DNA of 42,829 nucleotides from Halovibrio variabilis (GCF_007991175.1 NZ_BJXV01000024.1:1-42829), one strand, 5' to 3'. Positions 16,454 through 25,720 are shown, numbered from the stretch's first letter. Numbers and translations are program-made. Notes: generated from the sequence alone by a model not told the origin.

Positions 16454-17431
16454 ATGCTAGGCCAATGGCTCGACTGGTCGCTGGACGGGCAACTCCCCGC
16501 CTGCCGTAAAGGCGCTTTCGCAAGCGGTACTTACCATTTGCATGCACCTGGCATTTTGGAGCTCACGCCCAACGCTGCAAGCCCAGATGCCCACGCGTGC
16601 ATTTTTTCTGCCGCCATTCACGGCAATGAAACCGCACCGGTGGAATTACTGGGCGAGTGGTTAAGCGGCTTGGAAGCAGGCGCTGTCACACTAGGCGCTC
16701 CCGTGCTGGTGATTTTGGGTAACTTACCGGCCCTTAAAGCTCAGCAGCGTTTTATTACCACCAATTTAAATCGACTGTTTAACCGTGAGCTCGACGCCAA
16801 GGGCGAAGAGCCTGATCGCGCCCGGGAATTAATGACCACTGTGGATGACTTTTATGCTCGTCATTCAGGGCTACCCAAATTGCACTACGACCTGCATACC
16901 GCGATTCGGGATAGCCATTACCCACGTTTTGTAGTGGCGCCGTTTTCCGAAACAGCCACCGAAGCGACGCAATGGGGCTGGCTAGCCGCCGCCGATATGC
17001 AGGCAGTGCTGCACCAACACCAGCACAGTTGGACGTTCTCCCACTACAGCAAGCACTATCACGCCGCCCAGGCATTCACCTTTGAGCTGGGCCGCGTAGC
17101 GGCTTTTGGCCACAACAATATGGCCTCACTCAAACCCATGCGCGCCCTGCTCACGGCGCTTAGTGAAGGGCGCTCCCCGGCCAATCAGCCAACCGCGCCA
17201 ATGCCATTTTTTCAGGTTCAACACGAGTTAATTCGTCAATCAACTGACTTCCAGCTGTGTTTTGCCGAAGACACCGCCAATTTCAGCCGCTTTGAGCCAG
17301 GCACGCTGCTGGCGCAAGATGGTGAAGCGGGCGATTTTCGAGTGGCCGATACGCCTCTTTACGTTGTTTTTCCCAACGCCAACGTTGAAGTAGGTGCCCG
17401 CGCAGCGCTACTAGTAGCGCCTGTCGCATAA
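16454..17431 (+). CDS. astE: succinylglutamate desuccinylase AstE
   Basis: This 325-residue zinc hydrolase releases glutamate and succinate from N-succinylglutamate, the last step of the arginine succinyltransferase (AST) pathway. Zinc ligands are H56 and E59 (AIHGNETAP) and H148 (DLHTAIR). The catalytic Glu is probably E211 (FTFELGRVAAFGHN). The length is close to E. coli AstE (322), and the C-terminal FEPGTLLAQDGE and YVVFPNANVEVGARAALL segments also match. The other ast genes are not in the window. A basic-amino-acid ABC importer follows, which fits arginine use. An AotO-like paralogue, known beside aot transporter genes in Pseudomonas, is a less likely alternative. Confidence 0.88.
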   Translation: MLGQWLDWSLDGQLPACRKGAFASGTYHLHAPGILELTPNAASPDAHACIFSAAIHGNETAPVELLGEWLSGLEAGAVTLGAPVLVILGNLPALKAQQRFITTNLNRLFNRELDAKGEEPDRARELMTTVDDFYARHSGLPKLHYDLHTAIRDSHYPRFVVAPFSETATEATQWGWLAAADMQAVLHQHQHSWTFSHYSKHYHAAQAFTFELGRVAAFGHNNMASLKPMRALLTALSEGRSPANQPTAPMPFFQVQHELIRQSTDFQLCFAEDTANFSRFEPGTLLAQDGEAGDFRVADTPLYVVFPNANVEVGARAALLVAPVA

Positions 17432-17661
17432 GCCCCCCGTTCGAACTCTTTCTCTGTTGCCAGATCATTCACAGCGAAGACAACAATAACGATGAGGCGA
17501 TAATAAACAAACCACCTGGCGACCATACGACCAACGTCGAGTGCATAATGTTATAAGGAAGGCGCGCATAATGCGTCCAGCCTGATAGAATCGCCCCTTT
17601 TTCGCGCCAGCCGCATCCAACCCACCTGTTGCTGCGGCAACTCTGTACTGGAGCCAATGTT

Positions 17662-18432
17662 ATGGCCGCTACGCCTATTCCCCTTGAAGTGCGTAATATC
17701 AAAAAGCGCTTTGGCGATACGGAAGTTTTGAAAGGTCTTTCACTGACAGCCCAAAAAGGCGATGTCATTACCCTAATTGGCGCCTCTGGGTCGGGTAAAA
17801 GTACCTTTTTACGCTGTATGAACCTGCTTGAGCAGCCGGACGATGGCGAACTCATTGTTCATGGCGAGCCTGTCCGCTTTAAAACCACTAAGCATGGTCG
17901 CGAGCCGGAAGATTGGAAGCAGGTAGTGCAAATGCGCGCCAAGCTTTCCATGGTATTCCAAAGCTTTAACCTGTGGGCCCACATGACGCTGCTGGAAAAC
18001 ATTATCGAAGCGCCGATCCATGTGTTGAAAAAACCCAAAAAAGAGGCGCTCGAACACGCCCACGCGCTACTCGATCGCGTTGGCTTATCCGCCCGCGCCA
18101 ACGCCTACCCGGCACAAATGTCGGGCGGCCAGCAGCAGCGCGGCGCTATTGCCCGTGCGCTGGCGATGGACCCAGAGGTGATGCTATTTGACGAGCCCAC
18201 CTCGGCACTCGACCCTGAACTGGTCGGCGACGTGCTCAAGGTTATGCACGGCCTGGCCGAAGAAGGGCGTACCATGGTCGTGGTTACCCACGAAATGAGC
18301 TTTGCCCGGGATGTGTCCAGCCAAGTGATTTATCTCCACCAGGGCTTAGAGGAAGAAGCGGGTCCCCCAGCTGACGTACTGGGTAATCCGCAATCACCGC
18401 GCCTGCAACAATTCCTGGCTCCCAAATACTGA
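17662..18432 (+). CDS. basic amino-acid ABC transporter ATPase (AotP/HisP-like)
   Basis: This 256-residue ATPase subunit has Walker A GASGSGKST, signature SGGQQQRGAIARAL, Walker B VMLFDEPTSALD and the H-loop VVTHEMSF. The AKLSMVFQSFNLWAHMTLLENI Q-loop region and length are those of HisP/AotP/ArtP proteins for His, Arg, Lys or Orn. An upstream TTG frame starts at 17629; the ATG at 17662, nine bases after GGAG, gives the family length. The two permease genes follow directly (15-bp gap), and a periplasmic binding protein gene completes the importer. Arginine or ornithine is suggested by the adjacent astE. Confidence 0.92.
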   Translation: MAATPIPLEVRNIKKRFGDTEVLKGLSLTAQKGDVITLIGASGSGKSTFLRCMNLLEQPDDGELIVHGEPVRFKTTKHGREPEDWKQVVQMRAKLSMVFQSFNLWAHMTLLENIIEAPIHVLKKPKKEALEHAHALLDRVGLSARANAYPAQMSGGQQQRGAIARALAMDPEVMLFDEPTSALDPELVGDVLKVMHGLAEEGRTMVVVTHEMSFARDVSSQVIYLHQGLEEEAGPPADVLGNPQSPRLQQFLAPKY

Positions 18433-18447
18433 TCTGCGAGGCTTACC

Positions 18448-19152
18448 ATGATTGATTTGCAAGGTTATGGCCCCCGGCTGATCGAAGGGGCAGGTGTCAC
18501 CATCCAATTAGCGGTGCTGTCGCTGATTTTAGCGATTATTTTGGGGTTACTGACCGCCAGTGCAAAGATGTCGCGGAGTTGGTTCGCGCATCGTCTTGCC
18601 ACGCTTTACACCACACTTATTCGCGGCGTGCCCGACCTGGTGTTGATGATGCTGTTTTTTTTCGGCGGCCAAATTGGCGTCAACATGATCACCGACTGGC
18701 TCTATTACTCGTTCGATATCGATATTTTTGTCAATATCAATGCGTTCGTAGCTGGCGTTGTCACCATTGGGCTGATCTTCGGGGCCTATATGGGGGAGAC
18801 CTTTCGCGGCGCTTTTATGGCGGTCGACAATGGGCAAATCGAAGCAGGTAAAGCCTACGGCATGAGCGATGGGCTGGTTTTTCGGCGCATCCGCTTTCCG
18901 CAGATGATGCGCCATGCGTTACCCGGACTTTCCAACAACTGGATGGTATTGCTCAAAACCACAGCGCTGGTCTCGGTAATCGGGCTTTCTGACATGGTGC
19001 GCGTTGCCTCAGAAGCCTCTAAAGCGACGCGTGAACCTTTCACTTTCATGATTATTGTCGCCCTTATCTATCTGCTCATCGCCAGCGTTTCGGAGTGGAT
19101 CTTTGCTCGTCTGCAAAAACGCTACGACATTGGCTATGCGGAGGCTGATTAA
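18448..19152 (+). CDS. basic amino-acid ABC transporter permease (AotQ/HisQ-like)
   Basis: This 234-residue inner-membrane permease of the HisMQ type has about five hydrophobic helices. The EAA coupling loop for the ATPase is visible as EAGKAYGMSDGLVFRRIRFP. It has the GAGVTIQLAVLSLILAIILG N-terminal segment and TLIRGVPDLVLMMLFFFGG of the family. Its stop codon overlaps the start of the second permease gene (TAATG), which suggests equal production of the two subunits. Confidence 0.92.
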   Translation: MIDLQGYGPRLIEGAGVTIQLAVLSLILAIILGLLTASAKMSRSWFAHRLATLYTTLIRGVPDLVLMMLFFFGGQIGVNMITDWLYYSFDIDIFVNINAFVAGVVTIGLIFGAYMGETFRGAFMAVDNGQIEAGKAYGMSDGLVFRRIRFPQMMRHALPGLSNNWMVLLKTTALVSVIGLSDMVRVASEASKATREPFTFMIIVALIYLLIASVSEWIFARLQKRYDIGYAEAD

Positions 19153-19883
19153 TGACCGCTTTCATGACATGGCTCGAAAATCAGCTTGCCGAGAACAGTA
19201 TTTTCACGCTGCAAACGCTTTCCTACTATGGCGATGGGCTGACCACCACGGTACAACTGGTATTTTTATCGCTGGTCATCGGCTTAATCGCTGCGGTTCC
19301 CCTTGCCATTGGGCGTGGTTCAAAACACGGCTGGATTAAGTGGCCTATTTTTGTCTACACCTATGTCTTTCGTGGCACCCCGCTGCTCATCCAGCTCTAC
19401 CTGATTTATTACGGCGTGGTGTTCGTGGACGGTATCCAAGAGACTTGGCTATGGGTGATACTTGAAAAGCCGTTCGTTCCCGCTCTCATTGCATTTACCC
19501 TCAACACCGCCGCCTATACGACCGAGATTTTTCGCGGCGCGATTAAGTCTACCTCGAAAGGTGAAATTGAAGCGGCGCGTGCCTATGGTATGTCGCCTCG
19601 GCAGACCATGCGGCGCATTATTATCCCCAGCGCTTTTCGGCGCGCCCTTCCGGCCTACGGCAACGAAGTCATTTTCATGCTACACGCCAGCGCTATTGCC
19701 AGCGTGGTGACAATTATGGATCTGACCGGCGCGGCGCGCTTTGTGTATGCCCGTTACTATGCGCCTTTTGAAGCATTCTTGTTTGTGGCGGCGATATACC
19801 TGTGTTTAACCTTCACCATTCTGTATTTCTTTCGTTATCTAGAGAAAAAGCTGCTTGCACATCTACAGCCGCAGACCTCCTAG
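19152..19883 (+). CDS. basic amino-acid ABC transporter permease (AotM/HisM-like)
   Basis: This 243-residue partner permease has the segments GLTTTVQLVFLSLVIGLIAA, TYVFRGTPLLIQLYLIYYG and the EAA loop EAARAYGMSPRQTMRRIIIP, which contacts the ATPase. Five membrane helices are expected. It starts within the stop codon of the other permease gene. The binding-protein gene is 191 bp further on. Confidence 0.92.
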   Translation: MTAFMTWLENQLAENSIFTLQTLSYYGDGLTTTVQLVFLSLVIGLIAAVPLAIGRGSKHGWIKWPIFVYTYVFRGTPLLIQLYLIYYGVVFVDGIQETWLWVILEKPFVPALIAFTLNTAAYTTEIFRGAIKSTSKGEIEAARAYGMSPRQTMRRIIIPSAFRRALPAYGNEVIFMLHASAIASVVTIMDLTGAARFVYARYYAPFEAFLFVAAIYLCLTFTILYFFRYLEKKLLAHLQPQTS

Positions 19884-20022
19884 TGTAAAACAAACGTTGG
19901 TTCATCCATCATCAAGCGCTTTTCGTCAACGCCGAGTTAGGATAAGTTAATAATGGACATTGCAAAGCAACCTGTGATTAACGTGTTCAACGCCGTATAG
20001 GCAACGCCATCTTTACGCGGTG

Positions 20023-20052
20023 GTTGCTTAGATGAACGTTGCTTAGATGAAC
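20023..20052 (+). repeat. perfect 15-bp tandem repeat upstream of the binding-protein gene
   Basis: GTTGCTTAGATGAAC occurs twice without a gap (20023-20037 and 20038-20052), ending 22 bp before the start codon. It sits in the gap between the permease and binding-protein genes. Confidence 0.9.
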
Positions 20053-20074
20053 TCTGCTTCCAAGGAGCTACATA

Positions 20075-20842
20075 ATGAAAAAACTGCTGTCTGTCTCACT
20101 GCTGGGCTTAGCCATTGCCGCAAGCGCCGCCCAGGCGCAAGAAGACCAAATACGTATTGGGGTTGATGTACCTTACGAGCCGATGGAATATCGCACGCCG
20201 GATGGCGAGCTGACCGGCTTTGATATCGACCTGGGCAACGCCCTCTGCGAGCGTATCGGCGTTGAATGTGAATGGGTAGTACAAGGCTGGGACGGCATTA
20301 TCCCTGGTCTCATGGCGCGCAAATACGACGCTATTATGTCCTCAATGACCATCAATGATGACCGTCGCGAGCAAGTCCTGTTCTCTGACCCCTACATCAC
20401 TCCGCCGTCCGCTTGGTTTGCCCCTGAAGGCACCGACATTGACGCAACCAATGAAGAATCACTCGCTGGCATGACCATTGGCGTTCAGCGCGGTACCCTG
20501 CAGGATAACTACGTCACCGACATGTACGGCGATGTCGCCGACATCAACCGCTACTCTACCGCCGATGACATGGTGCTGGACATGGAATCCGAGCGTTTGG
20601 ACATCTTGTTCCTCGACTACCCGGTCGGTAAGTCCACGCTGCTGGATAGCGAAGAAGGCGACTACGTTGTTGTCGGCGAGATGCTCACCGAACCTAAAGA
20701 ATATTTCGGCGATGGCTTTGGTATCGCCTTTCGTCAACGCGATGAAGCGCTAGCCGAGCAGTTCAACGAAGCCCTGGCTGAAGTGCAAGAAGACGGTACT
20801 TACGACGAAATCTACAACCGTTATTTTGGTGGAGAAGAGTAA
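20075..20842 (+). CDS. basic amino-acid ABC transporter periplasmic binding protein (AotJ/HisJ-like)
   Basis: This 255-residue periplasmic protein has a signal peptide cleaved after about A21 (SAAQA). The type II binding-protein fold shows the solute-binding family 3 segments RIGVDVPYEPMEYRTPDGEL, GFDIDLGNALCERIGVECEW, GWDGIIPGLMARKYDAIMSSM and GFGIAFRQRD near the C terminus. These match arginine/ornithine/lysine binding proteins. The 191-bp gap from the permease gene contains a tandem repeat and may hold its own promoter, which would give the usual excess of binding protein over membrane subunits. A palindromic terminator follows. Confidence 0.92.
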   Translation: MKKLLSVSLLGLAIAASAAQAQEDQIRIGVDVPYEPMEYRTPDGELTGFDIDLGNALCERIGVECEWVVQGWDGIIPGLMARKYDAIMSSMTINDDRREQVLFSDPYITPPSAWFAPEGTDIDATNEESLAGMTIGVQRGTLQDNYVTDMYGDVADINRYSTADDMVLDMESERLDILFLDYPVGKSTLLDSEEGDYVVVGEMLTEPKEYFGDGFGIAFRQRDEALAEQFNEALAEVQEDGTYDEIYNRYFGGEE

Positions 20843-20877
20843 GCGTCAAAGCAAGCCTTAATGTCTATCCCCCCGAC

Positions 20878-20908
20878 CATCACCCCGGCAATTGCCGGGG
20901 TGATGCGT
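20878..20908 (+). terminator. palindromic terminator-like hairpin after the importer genes
   Basis: A perfect 28-base palindrome (20878-20905, arms CATCACCCCGGCAA and TTGCCGGGGTGATG) is followed by a short GCGTTTC tail. The stem is strong and the T tract weak. Confidence 0.65.
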
Positions 20909-20992
20909 TTCTGCCTAACGCTGCTAATTCAGTGAACTAGGTAAAGCGACCTCTGTCTGTGTATCATTGCGCGTGTTCAACACGGAGGTTTT

Positions 20993-21799
20993 ATGGCTCA
21001 CTCGACTAGTCAGCATGTTGGTTCTCTCCTTCGCCCATCTTCCCACTGGACTGGCTGGGGGCAGTGGCTGGCGCTTATTACCATGAGTGTGGATCACCTC
21101 ACTCGCTATGTGCTGCCCGGCGATTGGGATTTGAGCTGGGCAGGGTCTTCGATTGGCCGTATCGCTTTTCCGTTGTTTGCCGCCATGGTGGCATGGCACG
21201 GGCTGTTTAATACCCGTAATCCGCTGCGCTACTCGCGGCGTATTTTGATTATCGGCTTAGTCGCTCAATTACCTTATATGCTGATGCCCCGCCTATCAGA
21301 CGCTGTTATCCTGAACGTCTGTTTTACCCTTGCCAGTGGCCTTGTACTGGGCACATTGGTACGCCAGAGCTGGCAGCATTACCAACAGCAAACGTTAGGC
21401 TTACCCTGGCTATTGGCAGGAGCAGCAATAGGTGTGACCGCTTGGTACCTGCTCGGCTTTTGGGTCGAATACGGGCATAACGGTCTGCTGTTGATTCCAC
21501 TGTTAATGTTCGCGATGCATGCCTTGAGTCAGGCAGAAAGTTATTTTCAAGCGCGCCTATGGGCAGGCTTGGCGGCCTTCCCGGCACTCTGGATTGCCGG
21601 GCAGATGAATGCCTCTGACATGGCCAAATCGTTTACCGTAGGCACCTGTTTGATAGTACTGTTCCTGGCGGCAGGGGCAGCTCAGCGAGTACCTGCCATT
21701 AATTTAGCCATGCCACGCCGTTTATGGCTGGCGTGGTACCCAGGCCACTTTGGGTTAATCGCGCTGTGGCTACTGCTAAGCGGTCAGCTGGTCTCATAA
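20993..21799 (+). CDS. TraX-family membrane protein
   Basis: This 268-residue inner-membrane protein has about seven or eight hydrophobic segments. The family pattern begins with WLALITMSVDHLTRYVLP, continues with SIGRIAFPLFAAMVAWH and ends with LWLAWYPGHFGLIALWLL. TraX was first described as the F-pilin N-acetylase. Chromosomal members are widespread and probably acylate other targets, so a conjugative role is not implied. No conjugation genes are nearby. It is convergent with the cyclase gene, with only 10 bp between stops. Confidence 0.85.
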   Translation: MAHSTSQHVGSLLRPSSHWTGWGQWLALITMSVDHLTRYVLPGDWDLSWAGSSIGRIAFPLFAAMVAWHGLFNTRNPLRYSRRILIIGLVAQLPYMLMPRLSDAVILNVCFTLASGLVLGTLVRQSWQHYQQQTLGLPWLLAGAAIGVTAWYLLGFWVEYGHNGLLLIPLLMFAMHALSQAESYFQARLWAGLAAFPALWIAGQMNASDMAKSFTVGTCLIVLFLAAGAAQRVPAINLAMPRRLWLAWYPGHFGLIALWLLLSGQLVS

Positions 21800-21809
21800 T
21801 CGTGCTGCA

Positions 21810-23423
21810 TCAGCACATCGCTTCGCGCATCCAAGGCTCAAAACGGCACAGTCTCGCTCGTCCCTCGTTCTTGGCCCGGTACATAGCAATATCCGCCTGT
21901 TTAAGCACTTCTTCATGCTCACAGGTGGCGGTCGTGAAACAGGTATACCCGATGCTGGGCGTAACGGCTATCTCACGACTTGCAAGACAATAGGGTGGCG
22001 CAAGCGTTTGCTTAACCAGGTCCATATAGGTGTCAGCTCGCACGTCGACGGTCGATTCGGAGCACGCGTCAAATAGCGCCAAGAGCACAAACTCATCACC
22101 GCTAAGCCGTGCGACTATATCGCCCTCACTCAGGCAGCTTTCCAGGCGGCGGGCCACCTGCACTAACAGGTCATCACCCGCGGCGTGCCCCAAGGTATCG
22201 TTAATCAACTTAAAACGATCCATATCCAAGAACATCAGCAAACCATACTGCTGTTCAGTTTGCGTCTCATCGCAGAGCGTTGCCATGCGCTCAATAAGTA
22301 GGCGGCGGTTCGGCAAGTCGGTCAGTGAGTCATAGAAGGCTTGGTGGTAGATGATCGCTTCAGCGCGCTTGCGCTCAGTGAAATCTTCCACAATGGCGAC
22401 ACCGCCTACCATTTCGCTCCCCGCGCTATGCACCCCGTTAAAGAACGCGCGAAGCGGTGTACCCTCGCTTGCTTTAGGCAAATAGAAAGTGCCCTCGTAA
22501 TAACCAGTGCCTTTGGCTAACGCTTCGCGTACTGCCGCGGCCACACTCGGATCCGCCGAGCGTGAGAGCATCCGATAACCGAGCAGCTGAGCACGACTCA
22601 CATGCAAAATTTCCAGCAGCTTGCCATTACAGTCCGTGACTTGGCCATGCTCATCGAAATGCAGCACCCCTAGCGGCGAATAATTAAAGATGGAGCGGTA
22701 GCGATTTTCACTCTCTTGTAGCATTGTCTCACGGGCGCTCATGCTCACCCGCAGGTAAATGTTATCGTGGATAATGCGGCTTAAACGGCGGCTGGTGATA
22801 ACAATCAGACCCAGAAACAAGCTAAGCATGGCGCCAATAAGAACCGCCAGCGGCGTCCCTAGTAATAAAAACTGCACTAACAGCGGCACCAAAATCGGCA
22901 GCACAAAACCGAGAGCGACCCACCAGACCGCAGAAAGCGTGGTGATGCCACCAGCCGTAATGCCTGCCAACACAATCGAGAGCGCCGCGACCTGACCATG
23001 GTTTTCGCCAGTAAACAGAACGACCCCAGCGACACCCCATACGCAGCCAGCTGCGATAGCACCGGCACTAAACCGATAGAACCAACGGCGGCGCTGCTGT
23101 TGCTGCGTTGGTAAGCGTCGGAAATAGAAGGCCAAGGCAAGGCGAGCCATCGAAACGAGGATCAATACCGCAAGCCAAGTGAGCAACACCCCGCTTGCTA
23201 TAACGGGCCACATTGCTGCCACTAATAATATGCCTGCCAACACGCTGCTCAGCACCGGTTGCCAAAGATTGTCGTAAAGGAGGCGCACTTTTTCATTGTG
23301 CAAGCGCTTTACAGTGACATGGTGATCGCGATGGGAACCACTGGGCTGGCTAGGCGGCGTTCCAGTGGCGGAAGAGTGAGGCATACTGACTACCCGCTTA
23401 AAAGGTACTATTAAGGTCAGCAT
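21810..23423 (-). CDS. membrane PAS-GGDEF diguanylate cyclase (SGDEF motif)
   Basis: This 537-residue protein has about six membrane helices in residues 55-215, a PAS domain (about 233-355, FNYSPLGVLHFDEHGQVTDCN) and a GGDEF domain (about 362-530, FYDSLTDLPNRRLL onward). The active-site motif reads SGDEF (RLSGDEFVLL) instead of GGDEF. Five residues upstream the inhibitory-site RxxD is replaced by SEGD, so product inhibition through that site is not expected. Other metal and substrate residues (MFLDMDRFKLINDTLGH) are normal, so activity is likely. Neither ATG (23423 or 23384) has a clear ribosome-binding site; the longer form is given. No EAL domain is present. Confidence 0.88.
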   Translation of the reverse strand: MLTLIVPFKRVVSMPHSSATGTPPSQPSGSHRDHHVTVKRLHNEKVRLLYDNLWQPVLSSVLAGILLVAAMWPVIASGVLLTWLAVLILVSMARLALAFYFRRLPTQQQQRRRWFYRFSAGAIAAGCVWGVAGVVLFTGENHGQVAALSIVLAGITAGGITTLSAVWWVALGFVLPILVPLLVQFLLLGTPLAVLIGAMLSLFLGLIVITSRRLSRIIHDNIYLRVSMSARETMLQESENRYRSIFNYSPLGVLHFDEHGQVTDCNGKLLEILHVSRAQLLGYRMLSRSADPSVAAAVREALAKGTGYYEGTFYLPKASEGTPLRAFFNGVHSAGSEMVGGVAIVEDFTERKRAEAIIYHQAFYDSLTDLPNRRLLIERMATLCDETQTEQQYGLLMFLDMDRFKLINDTLGHAAGDDLLVQVARRLESCLSEGDIVARLSGDEFVLLALFDACSESTVDVRADTYMDLVKQTLAPPYCLASREIAVTPSIGYTCFTTATCEHEEVLKQADIAMYRAKNEGRARLCRFEPWMREAMC

Positions 23424-23544
23424 AATTGCTGGTTTCTAGTGTGGTTCCTTTTTAGCGTATTTAAGTACTTTTAGCGATATAAGATGTTTAGATGACCAAC
23501 ATTGTTTAAAAATGCCGCCTGAGCCAGGTAGGCGGCATTAGTCA

Positions 23545-24684
23545 CTACTGTTTAATGGAAAAGCTTAAGGCCGGGTGTGGCGCCTCTGGCAGTAAGGCGC
23601 TGCAGGCGCGAACTTTTTCCAGAAGCTCAGCATGGTTAGGCGCGAGAATGTTGACGTGGGCAAGCTTGCGGCCTTCGCGTTCTGCTTTGTCGTAGCGGTG
23701 CAGGTGCGTATTACCAAGCGCGAGAATTGCTGCGTTATCGCCCTCGCGGCCAATCACGTTAATCATGCAGGTGGGCGCAATCGCCTGGGTATCGCCTAAG
23801 GGTAGGCCCTGTATCGCACGCAGGTGATTTTCAAACTGGCTGGTCACCGCGCCATCCATGGTCCAATGGCCGGAGTTATGCACCCGCGGCGCCATCTCGT
23901 TGGCCAGCAGGCTGCCATCGCGGGTTTGGAACAGCTCCAGTGCCAGTACGCCGACGTAATCCAACTCATCCAACAGCGCGCGAATATAGCTATCGGCGGT
24001 CTGTTGAACGCTGGCATCCAAATCCGGCAGCGGCGCTACGGAATAGCGCAAAATACCATCGACGTGCTGGTTTTCCGCCATGGGATAGAACACCACCTCG
24101 CCATCGCGACCGCGCACGGCAATCATCGAGACCTCACGCACGAAATCGACGAAGGCCTCCACGACCAGCTGCGTATGGCCGATAGCGCTCCACGCATCCG
24201 CCGCCTGCTCGGGCTGTTTCAAGACTGCCTGGCCTTTGCCGTCATAGCCCTCAGTGACCGATTTAGCTACCACCGGGCAACCCAGCTCACGGGCGGCGGC
24301 TTCTAGCTGCTCGGCGCTTTCGACCACTCGGTAAGCAGGCGTGGGAATGCCTAAGCGATCAAATAGCGTCTTCTCTTCGACCCGGTTCTGGCATACCTCA
24401 ATGGCGCGGCTGCTAGGGTAGACGGGCTTATGCTGCTCGATCTCGCGCACCAGTTGAACGGGCAGATGCTCAAACTCGTAAGTCACCACATCGACCTTGG
24501 CTAAAAATTCAGCCAAACGCTGGTTTTCAGGGTCGACGATCACCTCGCCGATCCCCGCGCTGGGAGTACCGGTGGTATCCAAAAAGGTAAAACGATTACC
24601 CAGGGGGTATCCCGCCAGCGCCAGCATGCGGCCTAGCTGGCCGGCACCTAGAATGCCGACACTGTTTGCAAAACCTGAATTCAT
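23545..24684 (-). CDS. purK: N5-carboxyaminoimidazole ribonucleotide synthase PurK
   Basis: This 379-residue ATP-grasp enzyme uses ATP and bicarbonate to carboxylate AIR to N5-CAIR in purine synthesis. The N terminus VGILGAGQLGRMLALAGYPLG is diagnostic. The ATP-grasp core runs over residues about 95-290, with GCPVVAKSVTEGYDGKGQAV and LANEMAPRVHNSGHWTMDGA, and the C-terminal domain has the NVIGRE segment. The ATG is eight bases after AAGGAGG, and part of that site overlaps the purE stop. Together with purE upstream it forms the usual purEK operon. Confidence 0.97.
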   Translation of the reverse strand: MNSGFANSVGILGAGQLGRMLALAGYPLGNRFTFLDTTGTPSAGIGEVIVDPENQRLAEFLAKVDVVTYEFEHLPVQLVREIEQHKPVYPSSRAIEVCQNRVEEKTLFDRLGIPTPAYRVVESAEQLEAAARELGCPVVAKSVTEGYDGKGQAVLKQPEQAADAWSAIGHTQLVVEAFVDFVREVSMIAVRGRDGEVVFYPMAENQHVDGILRYSVAPLPDLDASVQQTADSYIRALLDELDYVGVLALELFQTRDGSLLANEMAPRVHNSGHWTMDGAVTSQFENHLRAIQGLPLGDTQAIAPTCMINVIGREGDNAAILALGNTHLHRYDKAEREGRKLAHVNILAPNHAELLEKVRACSALLPEAPHPALSFSIKQ

Positions 24685-24696
24685 GGCCGAACCTCC

Positions 24697-25212
24697 TTAT
24701 TCGGCTTCCGGCTCGGGGCGCGGATCCGGGTTATCGAGAACTTTCTGGGTCTGCTCAGCGCGAAACGCTTCGACAGCACTGCGTACGGCGGTATCTTGCA
24801 GGCCGACAATTTGCGCCGCCAGCAAGCCCGCATTAGTCGCGCCCGCTTTGCCAATCGCCAGGGTGCCGACCGCAATACCACCCGGCATCTGCGCAATGGA
24901 GAGCAGCGAATCCAAGCCTTTCAGCGATTTGGATTCTACCGGTACGCCGAGCACCGGCAACGGCGTTTGCGCCGCCACCATACCCGGCAAATGGGCAGCG
25001 CCTCCAGCCCCCGCGACAATCACCTGCAATCCGCGCTCAGCAGCGCTTTTAGCGTAATCGAACAGCAGGTCAGGCGTGCGGTGAGCCGATACCACGCGGG
25101 TTTCATACGCGACCCCCAAACGCTCCAGCATGGAGACTGCGTGCTCCATGACCGGCCAGTCAGACTTGGATCCCATAATCACGCCCACCTTGGGTGCGCT
25201 GTTCGACGACAT
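24697..25212 (-). CDS. purE: N5-carboxyaminoimidazole ribonucleotide mutase PurE
   Basis: This 171-residue class I PurE converts N5-CAIR to CAIR. It shows [16 protein letters not shown], the catalytic H44 in [11 protein letters not shown], the [17 protein letters not shown] loop, and [20 protein letters not shown] longer frame starts at 25242, but the ATG at 25210-25212 is six bases after GAGGAG and gives the usual length. The last dozen residues are a Pro/Glu-rich tail. purK starts 12 bp after its stop. Confidence 0.97.
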   Translation of the reverse strand: MSSNSAPKVGVIMGSKSDWPVMEHAVSMLERLGVAYETRVVSAHRTPDLLFDYAKSAAERGLQVIVAGAGGAAHLPGMVAAQTPLPVLGVPVESKSLKGLDSLLSIAQMPGGIAVGTLAIGKAGATNAGLLAAQIVGLQDTAVRSAVEAFRAEQTQKVLDNPDPRPEPEAE

Positions 25213-25432
25213 GCAAAACTCCTCGGCCCAACGGCCTATCAAAGCGAGCTAAAAATTCAGTAAAGTAGCGTGCGCCAACGCGGCACACATTAGAATAGGA
25301 AGGCAGGTAGTTTACCAGAGCTAGCCCCTTTCCGGGCGTTGCTATTGCCGCGAAATATTCATCAAAATAGGCATTGAAAAGCGCCCCCGTTAGCGGCATT
25401 GTATGCTTGTCACTTCAGACTGTAGGAGCTAC

Positions 25433-25705
25433 ATGAGCACGGCACGCGCAACTGCGACTGCGGAACAGCTTGATCCCCCGCGAAGCAGCCCTGACCTTGA
25501 TGTCAGGGAACTTGAAAAACGTACGCGTTTAATGCGTATTACTACGCGTCTGATCGCTGTATCAGACCTAGGAAGCCGAGAAATAGCCCGTCGGGCTGGG
25601 CTTCCCGTTCAGAAAATTAGTGACCTGCTCGCCGGAAGGCTTGAGCACCTGGGCGTTGAAGAACTCCACGCCCTGCGTCGCACCTTAGAGCTGGAGGCGC
25701 CATAG
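25433..25705 (+). CDS. small helix-turn-helix protein (XRE-like)
   Basis: This 90-residue protein has a helix-turn-helix near residues 43-68 (LGSREIARRAGLPVQKISDLLAGRLEHLG), preceded by a charged helix and a disordered first 20 residues. It resembles the small XRE/HTH-type DNA-binding proteins found alone on chromosomes; the target is unknown. The ATG at 25433 follows TAGGAGCTAC. An upstream in-frame ATG at 25403 lacks a ribosome-binding site. It diverges from purE and is closed by its own terminator. It has no toxin partner, so a toxin-antitoxin role is not supported. Confidence 0.75.
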   Translation: MSTARATATAEQLDPPRSSPDLDVRELEKRTRLMRITTRLIAVSDLGSREIARRAGLPVQKISDLLAGRLEHLGVEELHALRRTLELEAP

Positions 25706-25720
25706 CCGAGAGCCAATCAA

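Noticed and set aside
17432..17661. ARG-box operator upstream of the importer ATPase gene
   Set aside because: An AT-rich GTGCATAATGTTATAAG segment is present but does not match the palindromic ARG-box consensus well enough.
20993..21799. TraX as a sign of an integrated conjugative element
   Set aside because: No other transfer, relaxase, integrase or attachment-site sequence is nearby, and chromosomal TraX-family proteins are common.
25433..25705. Small HTH protein as antitoxin of a toxin-antitoxin pair
   Set aside because: No partner gene overlaps or adjoins it; it is closed by its own terminator and faces purE on the other side.
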